The position numbers were made by a program, and so were the translations under genes. DNA of 64,000 nucleotides from UBA961 sp049426725 (GTDB taxonomy: Bacteria; Bacteroidota; Ignavibacteria; Kapaibacteriales; UBA961), in NCBI GenBank assembly GCA_049426725.1, contig JBMSYN010000007.1, forward strand, positions 54,989 to 118,988, in the 5' to 3' direction. The notes beneath the pieces are model-generated. The model worked only from the letters and a program-made list of their open reading frames with translations, did no database searches and had not been told where the DNA came from. This document shows, in pieces, positions 25,930 to 34,713 of the stretch (positions are counted from its first letter, which is position 1; the number at the start of each line of letters is the position of its first letter).

Positions 25930-26957
25930 TCAAGGATCTCCCATAATCGATCCGTCAATTGTTCTGGTGTATATTCTTGCAATTGTTCCCATGCATATTC
26001 AGACACTTGTTTTGAAAATGCTTGATCTCCCAGAACTCGTTTTGCCATATCGAGTGCCTGATCAATTGCAAAAGGTGAGTCAATCGTTATATCCGGAAAA
26101 AGTATTTTTGCATGCCCCGTATTCACCGTGCTTATTATGGGCACATCCAAAGCTGCGGCATCCAATACATATCGTCCCCATGTATAGCGTTCATCGAAAT
26201 TGAGCCACAGTGATGAATCAGCCACAATTGAAAAATACCGATGAAATCCTTCTTCATATATGATGTCAATCGATGAATCATTCAAGATGCTCGATACATA
26301 TTGTTTGTTAATATCTCTTTGAAACATGCTTCCATGATGTATCATATTTGAAATCAATGTAGATGGCTTTACTGAGAGTCTTCTTTCGAATCCTCTGATT
26401 GGCAGATTCAATTGTTTGGCAACTTGATATTCACTGCGTCTCATTCTGAGAAATGGGCAAATATGAATTGTATTGGATCTAGTGGATCGAGCTTTTGATA
26501 ATTTTCTCACACCATGCACCGGATAAGGAATACCCAATGTGTGAACAGGTGTATGTGTCATGGATTGAATAAAACTCTCAGCATGTATATTGATGCAATT
26601 CACAAATGTTGACGCATCAAATATCTTCTGCAGAAATGGCAGTGGTTTCAGATACCACAGCATGTCACCTTCGAGCAATGTCATTACTTGCACATGTGAA
26701 GGCCGATTGATCAATAGTTCAAATACATTGATTAATCTACGAGGTTCTTTGATAGCATTGAGATTCAAGATCAAAAGATCTGTTTTTGCAATCATGCTTG
26801 GGGTGAGGTTCTTTTCGCAAACATATTCTGCATTCAATGCAAAGACCCATGCCTCAACTCCATTGACAAGATGAGCTTCATAGGCGCGATCATTCGCATG
26901 CCAATGACCTGGATTTCCCCCGGCAACAATGACTTTTTTTTGCACTGAATTATTCAT
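25926..26957 (-). CDS. GT-B-like glycosyltransferase (family GT1/GT4-like)
   Basis: 343 residues with a two-Rossmann layout: an N-terminal domain starting KKVIVAGGNPGHWHAND and a C-terminal region with GRYVLDAAALDVPIISTVNTG, matching the donor-binding part of GT4-like enzymes, where an E-x7-E-type segment is weak here (DERYTW...DAAALD). The family assignment is therefore tentative. It lies 5 bases after the tricorn gene and overlaps the next glycosyltransferase by 4 bases. Probably a sugar transferase for an envelope glycan; donor unknown. Confidence 0.55.
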   Translation of the reverse strand: MNNSVQKKVIVAGGNPGHWHANDRAYEAHLVNGVEAWVFALNAEYVCEKNLTPSMIAKTDLLILNLNAIKEPRRLINVFELLINRPSHVQVMTLLEGDMLWYLKPLPFLQKIFDASTFVNCINIHAESFIQSMTHTPVHTLGIPYPVHGVRKLSKARSTRSNTIHICPFLRMRRSEYQVAKQLNLPIRGFERRLSVKPSTLISNMIHHGSMFQRDINKQYVSSILNDSSIDIIYEEGFHRYFSIVADSSLWLNFDERYTWGRYVLDAAALDVPIISTVNTGHAKILFPDITIDSPFAIDQALDMAKRVLGDQAFSKQVSEYAWEQLQEYTPEQLTDRLWEILE

Positions 26958-26962
26958 GTTGA

Positions 26963-29900
26963 TTACTTATTCAATAATTCATTCACTGCAGCTTGAATTT
27001 GTTTGTCAATTCCATTGGCATAATCTTCTGGCATATTCATGATCTTGATATCTGGTTCGAGTTGATTGTTTTCGAGATATTTACCATCATTTCCAATTGT
27101 TCCAACTTGTGGAATACCAAAATAGATTGTTGGATCAATTTGTGTTTCCCACCAAACGGCGGTCGCTGTACCAGGAACAGGCATACCAATCAATTTTCCT
27201 ATATTCAATTGCTTATATGTCCATGGGAAGAAATGTGCATCGGAATAATTGCTTTCATTCATCAATACAACAGATGTTCTTTGCCATTTATTCTGCGGTT
27301 CAGAACCAATCAATTGTCCTCGTGGCACAAGCTTCACATATTGCTTTCCGGAAAGCAATGTTGCAAGATCATCATGTAGCCAACCGCCTCCATTGAATCT
27401 TGTATCAACAATGATTCCAATTTTATCTGCATGCCTTCCAAGTATCTCTGAATATGCTTCACGATAACTTTCGCTATTCATCCCACGAACATGCACATAG
27501 CCTACTTTTCCTTTTGACAAGGAATCGACCATTTTTCTGCAATTCAATACCCATCTACGATACAGCAATTCTTCCTGTGCTCCAAATGATATTGGCTTGA
27601 TGGTTTCATCATATCTCTTATTCTTTTTTGGATCATAGAGAGAAAGTAGTACTTGCTTATCAGCTTTGCGATTTAAAAGATTGTCAATATTCAGAGATGT
27701 GACAAGAATTCCATCAATCTTCTCAATGATCATACCCGCTTGAAATATCTTCTTTGGATGATCAAGCGGAGACTTCTCAATGATTTCCAATATTTTGAGT
27801 CCGGGTCCTGTGTATGTTTCATCCCAAAAGGCACCAAGCACTGCAGTTTGATCTCTGATTTCATCTGGATATTGAGCGCGATATCCTCCACCGGTATGTG
27901 AAGCATTCAATTCTCCAAGCAATTCACTGAGCAATTCAGCAAAATCATGATTATTATCGATGGATGGCAAGAATTGTTCATATTCTTTTCGATAGAAATT
28001 CCAATCCACTCCATGAAGATTGCTTACATAAAACTTTTCACGAGCTTGTCGCCAAGCATGATCAAACATATAGGCGCGTTCAGCAGGAGCATTCAATTCC
28101 ATTTCAGCTTTGAATGCAATTGCTTTTTGCGTTCCATTACTGGTGTCTATGCGCGTGATTTTTCCATCAGAAATCACAAATAAATATCTTCCGTCCGGAC
28201 TTTGCTCTAGTGCGCCCGAACCGGCACCCAATTTTGCAAGAAGCTTTGTTTCTTTGTCGCGGAATTTTTGTACCCAGACATCATATCCTTTTTCAAAGCG
28301 AGAGAGATAATACAACCTCTCTCCATCGGGTGACAATACATAATCAGCAAGATTCGATGAATGAATGGTAAATCTTATCGTGCGTTCTTCCAATCTGTCG
28401 AAATCAATAGTGATTGGTTCAGATATATCAATCGTTACATTCCCCTTTTTTCTTTCTTTTTCAAGTGAATCTTTTTTGCGTTGTTCATCAAAACTCAGTT
28501 CTTCATCTTTTTCTCGCATTTTGAGTAATTCGAATTCATCTTTACTCAATTTGAATCGATCAAATGCTTCTTGCGTAAAGAATGTGCCATAGACATCGGA
28601 TTCTGCACCCCATGATCCATGACTTCTAAATCCTGCTTTATCACTTGAATAAATAAAGAGTTTTCCATTCTTTGCCCACTTGGGTTGATTATCGCTATAT
28701 CCACTTTGTGTGATATTTCTGATTGGACCTTTTCCTTGTGCATCGATGATGCCTACTTCATCAACCCATCGATCTTTGTCAATGATTGACAATAAAAACC
28801 ACTTTCCATCCGGTGACCATTCATACCATTGATCGCCATCTGTATATGAATAATTATACGTGCTGTCCATAATGAGTCGTATCTCATTCAAAGCAAGATT
28901 TATCACTTTAAGCACAACACGATTTTCAAGATATGCAACTTCTTTTCCATCAGGTGAAAAGCGCGGCTGAAACTCATCCTTCTCTGAAGCAACAATAACT
29001 TTTTCTTCCAATACGGTAGAGCGATAAAAGAATGGTTCTGATTTACGCATTAAACTTGTTTGATAGATATTCCATGAGCCATTTCGTTCTCCTGCATAGA
29101 GAAGAGATTTTCCATCCGGTGAAAAACTCACCGACCGTTCTTGTCCCGGCGTATTCGTGATGCGTTTTGTAACTTCATGATCAACAGCGGTCACAAATAT
29201 CTCACCTCGAATCACAAAAGCAACTTCTTTACCACTTGGAGACAAAGCCATTTCCGTTGCACCTTGATTGAGCATCTTAAATGCAATGTCATTTCTTCGA
29301 GAATCATTGAGGATGTCAATCTTCACTTGAATTGGTGCAGCATTTGCTGATTTTGCGTCAAGAATATATATCCCACCATGATAATTGAAACACAATACAC
29401 CTTGATTGTCAATTGACAAAAAACGAATAGGATGTTTTGAGAATGAAGTGAGCTGTTTGATTAATCCCGGATTATCAATAGGAAAAGACCATACATTAAA
29501 TGATCCCGATCTTTCAGACAATACATAGCATGTTTTTCCATCAGGAGATATCACTGGTTCTCTGTCTTCTGCAGGATGCTCAATAAGACGGGTATGTGTT
29601 TTTATCTTCAGATCAACTTTCCAGATATCTCGAGCTATGGAAGAGGTATGATGTTTTCTCCAATAATTCTCTCCGCCTCTTTTGTCTTGATACAGAAGAA
29701 ATCCCCCTTTTGGATCCACGGCAATTTCTTCAGCGGGTGTTGTGAGTATTTGTGATCTTGCTCCATCTTTCACTGATATCGCATAGAGCTCACCCATTCC
29801 GCCGGAAGGGAATTGACTATTTTTTGGAGAATCTTGAATATGTGTTGACACATAGATTGCAGAGCCATCATGAGAAAAAGCAGATGGCATTTCATTTGTC

Positions 29901-30220
29901 GAATGAAAGGTGAGTCTTCTTGGAGATCCGCCTTCGGCAGACATGATGAAGATATCCATATTACCATGCCTATCAGAAGCAAAGGCAATACTTTTTCCAT
30001 CTGGTGACCAAACAGGTGCCACATCATAGGCATCATTTGAAGTGATACGCTCTGCTTTTCCACCTTTGGTTGAGACTTTCCAGATATCTCCTTGAAAGGC
30101 AAATGCAATGCTTGAGCCATCTGGTGATATGACAGGATATCTCATCCACGAAGATTGTTGTGCCTCGGAAATGAAAGTAGAAGCAAAAAGTATACAGCAA
30201 AGAAAGAAGAATTGTATCAT
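26963..30220 (-). CDS. Tricorn-like S41 protease with PD40 propeller and PDZ domain
   Basis: 1085 residues from the ATG at 30220; the frame is open to a TTG at 30247. A signal peptide (about 1-20, ending SEAQQ) implies export. Many PD40 repeats (e.g. YPVISPDGSSIAFAF, PVWSPDGKSIAFASD, SVSFSPDGKSLLYAG) form two propellers over roughly residues 25-690. The C1 and PDZ-like regions follow, then the S41 core with VDTRFNGGGWLHDD and the catalytic-type NESNYSDAHFF. This is the tricorn protease order. In archaea it trims peptides from the proteasome; an exported bacterial form would process periplasmic peptides. It is followed closely by two glycosyltransferase genes. Confidence 0.9.
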   Translation of the reverse strand: MIQFFFLCCILFASTFISEAQQSSWMRYPVISPDGSSIAFAFQGDIWKVSTKGGKAERITSNDAYDVAPVWSPDGKSIAFASDRHGNMDIFIMSAEGGSPRRLTFHSTNEMPSAFSHDGSAIYVSTHIQDSPKNSQFPSGGMGELYAISVKDGARSQILTTPAEEIAVDPKGGFLLYQDKRGGENYWRKHHTSSIARDIWKVDLKIKTHTRLIEHPAEDREPVISPDGKTCYVLSERSGSFNVWSFPIDNPGLIKQLTSFSKHPIRFLSIDNQGVLCFNYHGGIYILDAKSANAAPIQVKIDILNDSRRNDIAFKMLNQGATEMALSPSGKEVAFVIRGEIFVTAVDHEVTKRITNTPGQERSVSFSPDGKSLLYAGERNGSWNIYQTSLMRKSEPFFYRSTVLEEKVIVASEKDEFQPRFSPDGKEVAYLENRVVLKVINLALNEIRLIMDSTYNYSYTDGDQWYEWSPDGKWFLLSIIDKDRWVDEVGIIDAQGKGPIRNITQSGYSDNQPKWAKNGKLFIYSSDKAGFRSHGSWGAESDVYGTFFTQEAFDRFKLSKDEFELLKMREKDEELSFDEQRKKDSLEKERKKGNVTIDISEPITIDFDRLEERTIRFTIHSSNLADYVLSPDGERLYYLSRFEKGYDVWVQKFRDKETKLLAKLGAGSGALEQSPDGRYLFVISDGKITRIDTSNGTQKAIAFKAEMELNAPAERAYMFDHAWRQAREKFYVSNLHGVDWNFYRKEYEQFLPSIDNNHDFAELLSELLGELNASHTGGGYRAQYPDEIRDQTAVLGAFWDETYTGPGLKILEIIEKSPLDHPKKIFQAGMIIEKIDGILVTSLNIDNLLNRKADKQVLLSLYDPKKNKRYDETIKPISFGAQEELLYRRWVLNCRKMVDSLSKGKVGYVHVRGMNSESYREAYSEILGRHADKIGIIVDTRFNGGGWLHDDLATLLSGKQYVKLVPRGQLIGSEPQNKWQRTSVVLMNESNYSDAHFFPWTYKQLNIGKLIGMPVPGTATAVWWETQIDPTIYFGIPQVGTIGNDGKYLENNQLEPDIKIMNMPEDYANGIDKQIQAAVNELLNK

Positions 30221-30267
30221 GATTTTCTCGAGTAATAGTTCACGCAATTTACGAAGAAGAAAATAGG

Positions 30268-31518
30268 TCAGGTTTTCAATGTTTTCAACATCTTCAACAC
30301 ATGTGATTTCTTGATGGTTGGAACAGTCTCCATGAGATGTGCATAGTCCTTCAAACGATTGAATACTTGAATTGAAAAGCGAATCCAGATTTTTCCTTCA
30401 AATGGAATCACCGGAATTTCAATCTTATGTTCATTCCACAGAATATCATGCAAGGCTTGAGCATAGAGCAATGCATCATCGCCTTCATATTGCAAGCTCT
30501 TTGGTGCTTCGATCGAAGCCAGAGATCCAATCATTGAGTCTGGTGATGGAACTTGAGTTTTCCATGCATCTGAGATCATATTCCTCAACGCTATTGCTTT
30601 TGCATGATATGCCATCATCAAATATTCTGAATCCATTGCTTGATGAAAGCTCAACCCCAGTGGTGATGCGATATATGCGCTATGATCTTTTGTGCCGGTC
30701 CAATCAAATTCTTGTTTATACCCTTGCATATAGCCATGAGAAATCACTGTGGGATGCATCATGTGTTGATGTTTGGGATGAGTCCATAACAGTGCGCAAC
30801 CTTTGGGAGCAAAAAGCCATTTATGGCAATTCCCCGTATACCAATCAGCATCAAGTTCATTGAGATTCAAAGGAATCATTCCCGGAGCATGCGCGCCGTC
30901 CACTAATACCGGAATCTTATTCTTTTTACATTCTGCAATGATTTCCTTTATTGGGAAAATAATTCCGGTCGGGGATGTGACATGATCAATCACCAAAAGT
31001 TTTGTCTTTTTATTCAGACGCTTTTTGATTGCATTGATACATTCTTGATCATCAGAAATGGGAAAAGGCACATGTGCTTCAATCAATGTTGCACCCATGA
31101 TTGATGTTGCATGTTGAAGTGTTGTGCGAACAGCGCCATATACATGATTCGTTGTCAGAATCTCATCGCCTTTTTTCCATGAATGCATCAATGATTGTAT
31201 GACTGTATTTGCGCCTGTTGTCGCATTATCCACAAAAGCCAGGTCATCAGCATTTGCTCCTATAAATGGAGCTATCATTTGAAGTGAATCTCGAAGCAGC
31301 TTTGGCAATTGTTGCACCATGAAATTCACCGGTTGCAATTCCATTCTTTGCCTGATTGCATCTTGATATTCCAGTACAAATTTTGGGGTTGCTCCAAAGG
31401 AGCCATTATTCAAAAAAGTGATGGATTTGTCGATCATAAACAAGTCGCGAATCTCTTTTGAACCAAATACAGGTTGCTTTAATTTCTGAGGAATTTTGGG
31501 GATTGAGATTGGTTTCAT
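30268..31518 (-). CDS. Class V PLP-dependent aminotransferase (isopenicillin N epimerase-like)
   Basis: 416 residues. Fold type I PLP enzyme of the CsdA/CefD branch. Seen are FLNNGSFGATP near the N-terminus, the PLP-phosphate region NATTGANTV, DGAHAPGM containing the pyridine-binding Asp, and the Schiff-base lysine in GNCHKWLFAPKG. The best family is the isopenicillin-N-epimerase-like group, whose bacterial members have varied or unknown substrates; antibiotic synthesis is not implied. It is 47 bases upstream of the tricorn gene and probably its operon partner. Confidence 0.85.
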   Translation of the reverse strand: MKPISIPKIPQKLKQPVFGSKEIRDLFMIDKSITFLNNGSFGATPKFVLEYQDAIRQRMELQPVNFMVQQLPKLLRDSLQMIAPFIGANADDLAFVDNATTGANTVIQSLMHSWKKGDEILTTNHVYGAVRTTLQHATSIMGATLIEAHVPFPISDDQECINAIKKRLNKKTKLLVIDHVTSPTGIIFPIKEIIAECKKNKIPVLVDGAHAPGMIPLNLNELDADWYTGNCHKWLFAPKGCALLWTHPKHQHMMHPTVISHGYMQGYKQEFDWTGTKDHSAYIASPLGLSFHQAMDSEYLMMAYHAKAIALRNMISDAWKTQVPSPDSMIGSLASIEAPKSLQYEGDDALLYAQALHDILWNEHKIEIPVIPFEGKIWIRFSIQVFNRLKDYAHLMETVPTIKKSHVLKMLKTLKT

Positions 31519-31634
31519 GAATCAAGAAGATTTGTATTGAGCAAGACACCTTTGTTTGCTTGGTTTCTTGGTATATTTGCAATGTCATTTATCTGGCAAA
31601 TCTACGATTTACTCACCGTTTGAATTGACAAGTC

Positions 31635-32390
31635 ATGAATTTTCTTGAGATTTTTGAAGATGGCGGAATAGCCACCGTGCGATTAAACAGACCAGAGAAG
31701 CGAAATGCCCTCAGTCCGGCTTTGCTTTCAGAGATTCATGATGCATTTGTTGATCTGGGTAAAAGACAAGACATATCTGTCATTATTCTTGAGGGCAGCG
31801 GCAAGGCATTTTGTGCCGGTGCAGATTTAGAGTATTTGCAGCATATGTCAGGATTTTCAATACAAGAAAATCATCAAGATTCACTGCATCTCAAAACTGC
31901 ATTTCATGCTGTGTATACATGTCCAAAACCCGTGATTGCCAAAGTCCATGGACCGGCAATTGCAGGAGGATGTGGTTTGGCAACCGTTTGTGATTTTGTC
32001 ATAGCAGGTGAATCAGCACTCTTCGGATATTCAGAAGTGAAGATTGGTTTCATTCCTGCAATCGTGATGGTGTATTTACTTCGTAAAATTGGTGATACCA
32101 AAGCAAGACGTCTTCTACTTTCGGCTGAAAACATATCCGCCTCGGAAGCAGAGCGAATCGGACTCATCACACAATGCGTCGCGGATTCTGATTTGGATGA
32201 AACAGTACATCAATTGACTAAAACTCTTCAAAGCAATAGTTCTTCATCAATGGCTTTGACAAAAGACATGTTGTCAAATTTACATGGCATGTCGCTTGAA
32301 GCCGGACTCAACTATGCCGCATCGATGAATGCATTCACTCGTATGACCGATGATTGCAAACAAGGCATACAATCTTTTCTCAAAAAATAA
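31635..32390 (+). CDS. Enoyl-CoA hydratase/isomerase family protein (methylglutaconyl-CoA hydratase-like)
   Basis: 251 residues, usual crotonase size. It has RLNRPEKRNALSP, the oxyanion-hole block GKAFCAGADLEYL and the second glycine-rich block GPAIAGGCGLATVCD, followed by FGYSEVKIGFIPA with one catalytic-type glutamate. The sequence after CD resembles methylglutaconyl-CoA hydratases of leucine degradation, which would fit the branched-chain enzymes elsewhere in the window (ilvE, fused E1), but other substrates are possible. It is upstream of an exported protein by 13 bases. Confidence 0.88.
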   Translation: MNFLEIFEDGGIATVRLNRPEKRNALSPALLSEIHDAFVDLGKRQDISVIILEGSGKAFCAGADLEYLQHMSGFSIQENHQDSLHLKTAFHAVYTCPKPVIAKVHGPAIAGGCGLATVCDFVIAGESALFGYSEVKIGFIPAIVMVYLLRKIGDTKARRLLLSAENISASEAERIGLITQCVADSDLDETVHQLTKTLQSNSSSSMALTKDMLSNLHGMSLEAGLNYAASMNAFTRMTDDCKQGIQSFLKK

Positions 32391-32403
32391 TTCGAGGCAT
32401 TTT

Positions 32404-33180
32404 ATGCTTAGTATCCTGATAGCAGTATTGACCTTCTTTTCTCTTTCGATGATCAATGCACAAGAAACAACCGTTTTGCTCAAAGGAATCATAACAGATC
32501 GTGCTACGGGTAAACCTGTGGATGTTAGCTATGAAATCACTGATTCTCAAGGAAATAAAGTTGCGGATGCAAAATCAAATGGAAAAACCGGTGCGTATTC
32601 TTCAGCAATAAAACCCGGAGCTGATTATACAATCTTCTTTTATGGTTTTGACATCTTGAAGTCCACGAAGACAATTAGTATTCCACCCGCTTCAAAGTAT
32701 GAAGAAGTACCAATGGATTTCACCGTCGACAAATTGGCAAAAGGAATGGAATTATTTGCAGTAGAAGGATTTGATCCGGGATCAGTCAAGGTGAATACAG
32801 TTGGCGAGAAAGTAATGGCAGAAACCCTCGCAATGCTCAAAGGAAATCGCAATCTGCATGTGAATGTCACATTGCTTCCCGATATGGCACCCCTTAAATA
32901 TGAAACAGTTGCGCCCCCAAAACCCGACAAAAAGAAAAAGAAAGGAGAAGAAGCGGTATTTTCTCCAAAAGCGAAGATTTTGAATCCAACAGAGCGTCAA
33001 GCCCTAAATGCAGATATACAAAAGCAAAGAATGGATGCCATCATTGCTTCATTTCCTGATGCAACAGCACAATTGAAGCGCATGCATTTCATCATTGATA
33101 AGGCATCTGATCCACAGCAAGACATCAAGCGTAATACACTAATCGTGAATGTTGGAGAAGTCAAAAGTTTGTTTGATTAA
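32404..33180 (+). CDS. Exported CRD-plus-degenerate-OmpA-like protein
   Basis: 258 residues from the ATG at 32404 (AGG upstream); an earlier in-frame start at 32350 would overlap the hydratase. Signal peptide about 1-20 (SMINAQ). Residues about 23-100 form a carboxypeptidase-regulatory-like domain (LKGIITDRATGKPVDVSYEI, GAYSSAIKPGADYTI). Residues about 115-258 look like an OmpA-type fold (AVEGFDPGSVKVN...) whose peptidoglycan-binding Asp/Arg signature is missing and which is interrupted by a Lys/Pro-rich insert (PPKPDKKKKKGEE). It probably belongs to the periplasm or outer membrane; binding activity uncertain. Its stop shares TTAA with the opposite-strand gene. Confidence 0.6.
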   Translation: MLSILIAVLTFFSLSMINAQETTVLLKGIITDRATGKPVDVSYEITDSQGNKVADAKSNGKTGAYSSAIKPGADYTIFFYGFDILKSTKTISIPPASKYEEVPMDFTVDKLAKGMELFAVEGFDPGSVKVNTVGEKVMAETLAMLKGNRNLHVNVTLLPDMAPLKYETVAPPKPDKKKKKGEEAVFSPKAKILNPTERQALNADIQKQRMDAIIASFPDATAQLKRMHFIIDKASDPQQDIKRNTLIVNVGEVKSLFD

Positions 33181-33512
33181 AGGAGATGTTCATATTCTTT
33201 AGGAACATCAAACTCCATCATGAGTATTGCTGAGGCAATTGTTTTCCCTTGGGCATCAAGTTTGAGTGATACTGTTCCACCGCCACCCAATGTATTGTTC
33301 AATACGAAATTTACAGCCCATAAATTTGGTATTTCATAGCGCTCAACATTCCCCAAAGTCAATCCGGTAAAATATTCTTTGACTCGCTCTGTGGTCAATA
33401 CATCGCGAATGATTGGATACCATTCTTCTTTGAATGCAATCACGCCACAATTCGCGGCATCACCTTTATCGCCACTTCTGGCATGCGCTATGGAAGACAA
33501 TTTGATTTTCAT
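33177..33512 (-). CDS. Stand-alone AtuA C-terminal-like (ferredoxin-fold) domain protein
   Basis: 111 residues from the ATG at 33512; a GTG at 33521 overlapping the yjbQ stop (TAGTG) would add three residues and cannot be excluded. The blocks HARSGDKGDAANCGV, ERYEIPNLWAVNFVL and NTLGGGGTVSLKLDAQGK match the C-terminal domain of AtuA-like proteins of acyclic terpene utilisation. The large N-terminal AtuA domain is absent here and not in the window. Function of the isolated domain is unknown. It ends the yjbQ operon and its stop overlaps the convergent gene. Confidence 0.65.
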   Translation of the reverse strand: MKIKLSSIAHARSGDKGDAANCGVIAFKEEWYPIIRDVLTTERVKEYFTGLTLGNVERYEIPNLWAVNFVLNNTLGGGGTVSLKLDAQGKTIASAILMMEFDVPKEYEHLL

Positions 33513-33520
33513 AGAATTCA

Positions 33521-33943
33521 CTATTGAATGATGTGTAAAGTCGCTATCAATGTTCTGCCTCGGGCATGATGTCTGAACTCACAGAGATGAATTCCCTGCC
33601 AAGTCCCAAGAGCCATGTTTCCATGTTGAATTGGTATATGTACATCACAACCAATGAGCGAAGCAAGTGCATGTGAGGTCATATCATCCGGACCTTCCGC
33701 AGTATGTCTATACAATTCACGATGCATCGGCACGATTCTGTCCAATATGTCCATCATATCCAAACCAACATCTGGATCGGCTTGTTCATTGATGGTGATT
33801 GCCGCACTTGTATGACGCAGAAAGAGATGTAAAGTTCCAATGTTCACTTTGCTGATCATCTCGGAACATTCTTGTTGAATCACGCTAGTGATGAGATGTA
33901 TTCCTCTTGATTTCGCAGGCAAGATAATGGTTTTTTGCATCAT
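33521..33943 (-). CDS. yjbQ: YjbQ/UPF0047 family protein
   Basis: 140 residues, full length for the family. It shows NIGTLHLFLRHTSAAITINE, NEQADPDVGLDMMDIL, HTAEGPDDMTSH and GTWQGIHLCEFRHHARGR, the hallmark blocks with conserved His/Asp of the trimeric YjbQ fold. Some homologues have weak thiamine-phosphate synthase activity; the physiological role is unclear. It overlaps the metallo-hydrolase upstream by 4 bases (ATGA). Confidence 0.92.
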   Translation of the reverse strand: MMQKTIILPAKSRGIHLITSVIQQECSEMISKVNIGTLHLFLRHTSAAITINEQADPDVGLDMMDILDRIVPMHRELYRHTAEGPDDMTSHALASLIGCDVHIPIQHGNMALGTWQGIHLCEFRHHARGRTLIATLHIIQ

Positions 33944-34713
33944 TGAAATTCAAATTGAAGTCCATCATAAGCGAGAAAACAATCTTCGGGTAATGCTCGC
34001 TCACATTCTTCATGCTTGATTTGATGAGCGATATGCGTATAAAATGTGTTTTTCGCATTTATCATTTTCGACATATCATTTGCTTCTGCAATTGTAAAGT
34101 GTGTTGGATGTTCATGATAACGCAATGCATCCAAAATTAATACATCAAGTCCTTGTAACTTTTCAATTGATGAAAGAGGAATATGATTAGTATCCGTGCA
34201 ATAGGCAAAAGAACCAAAACGATAACCATTCACTCGAATAGTTCCATGTTGCAGTGGAATCGGAATCACTTCGATATCACCGATCATGAATGGTTCATCA
34301 TCGATGATGGTGAAGTCCGCACCCGGCAGACCGCCACCAACTTGTTCAGCTTCTCCGAATGCATAAGGAAATGTTTGCCGAATCACATCGTATGTTTGCC
34401 TTAAAGAATAACATTGAATGGGAGCATTGTCATTGAAAAAGGTGAATGGTCTTGTATCATCAAATCCGCTGATATGATCATAATGGTGATGAGTGTACAC
34501 AATACCATCAATCTTCATCACCGAATGCGTCAGCATTTGTTGTCTGAAATCTGCGGATGTGTCAATGACAATCGTGGTTGTTTCTGATTGAACGAGCAGC
34601 GATGTGCGAAGTCTTTTGTCTCTTGGATCCTCTGAAATGCATGTTGCACAATCACATGCAACACATGGCACTCCGGTTGAAGTGCCTGTTCCGAGAATCG
34701 TGAATCGCAGCAT
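33940..34713 (-). CDS. PhnP-like metallo-beta-lactamase-fold hydrolase
   Basis: 257 residues. The HxHxDH-like metal motif is THHHYDH (74-80). A structural-zinc cysteine set C20, C22, C25 (CDCATC) resembles that of PhnP, the cyclic phosphodiesterase of the phosphonate pathway. No other phn genes are present, so a different phosphodiester substrate is likely. It overlaps lipA by one base (TAATG) and yjbQ by four, so lipA, this gene and yjbQ are translationally coupled. Confidence 0.85.
   Translation of the reverse strand: MLRFTILGTGTSTGVPCVACDCATCISEDPRDKRLRTSLLVQSETTTIVIDTSADFRQQMLTHSVMKIDGIVYTHHHYDHISGFDDTRPFTFFNDNAPIQCYSLRQTYDVIRQTFPYAFGEAEQVGGGLPGADFTIIDDEPFMIGDIEVIPIPLQHGTIRVNGYRFGSFAYCTDTNHIPLSSIEKLQGLDVLILDALRYHEHPTHFTIAEANDMSKMINAKNTFYTHIAHQIKHEECERALPEDCFLAYDGLQFEFQ

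Noticed and set aside
30372..30863. 163-codon open frame antisense to the class V aminotransferase
   Set aside because: The sense strand has all PLP motifs; the antisense product is low-complexity.
30268..31518. Beta-lactam biosynthesis because of the isopenicillin N epimerase-like enzyme
   Set aside because: No ACV synthetase or isopenicillin synthase is present; this family name covers many unrelated PLP enzymes.
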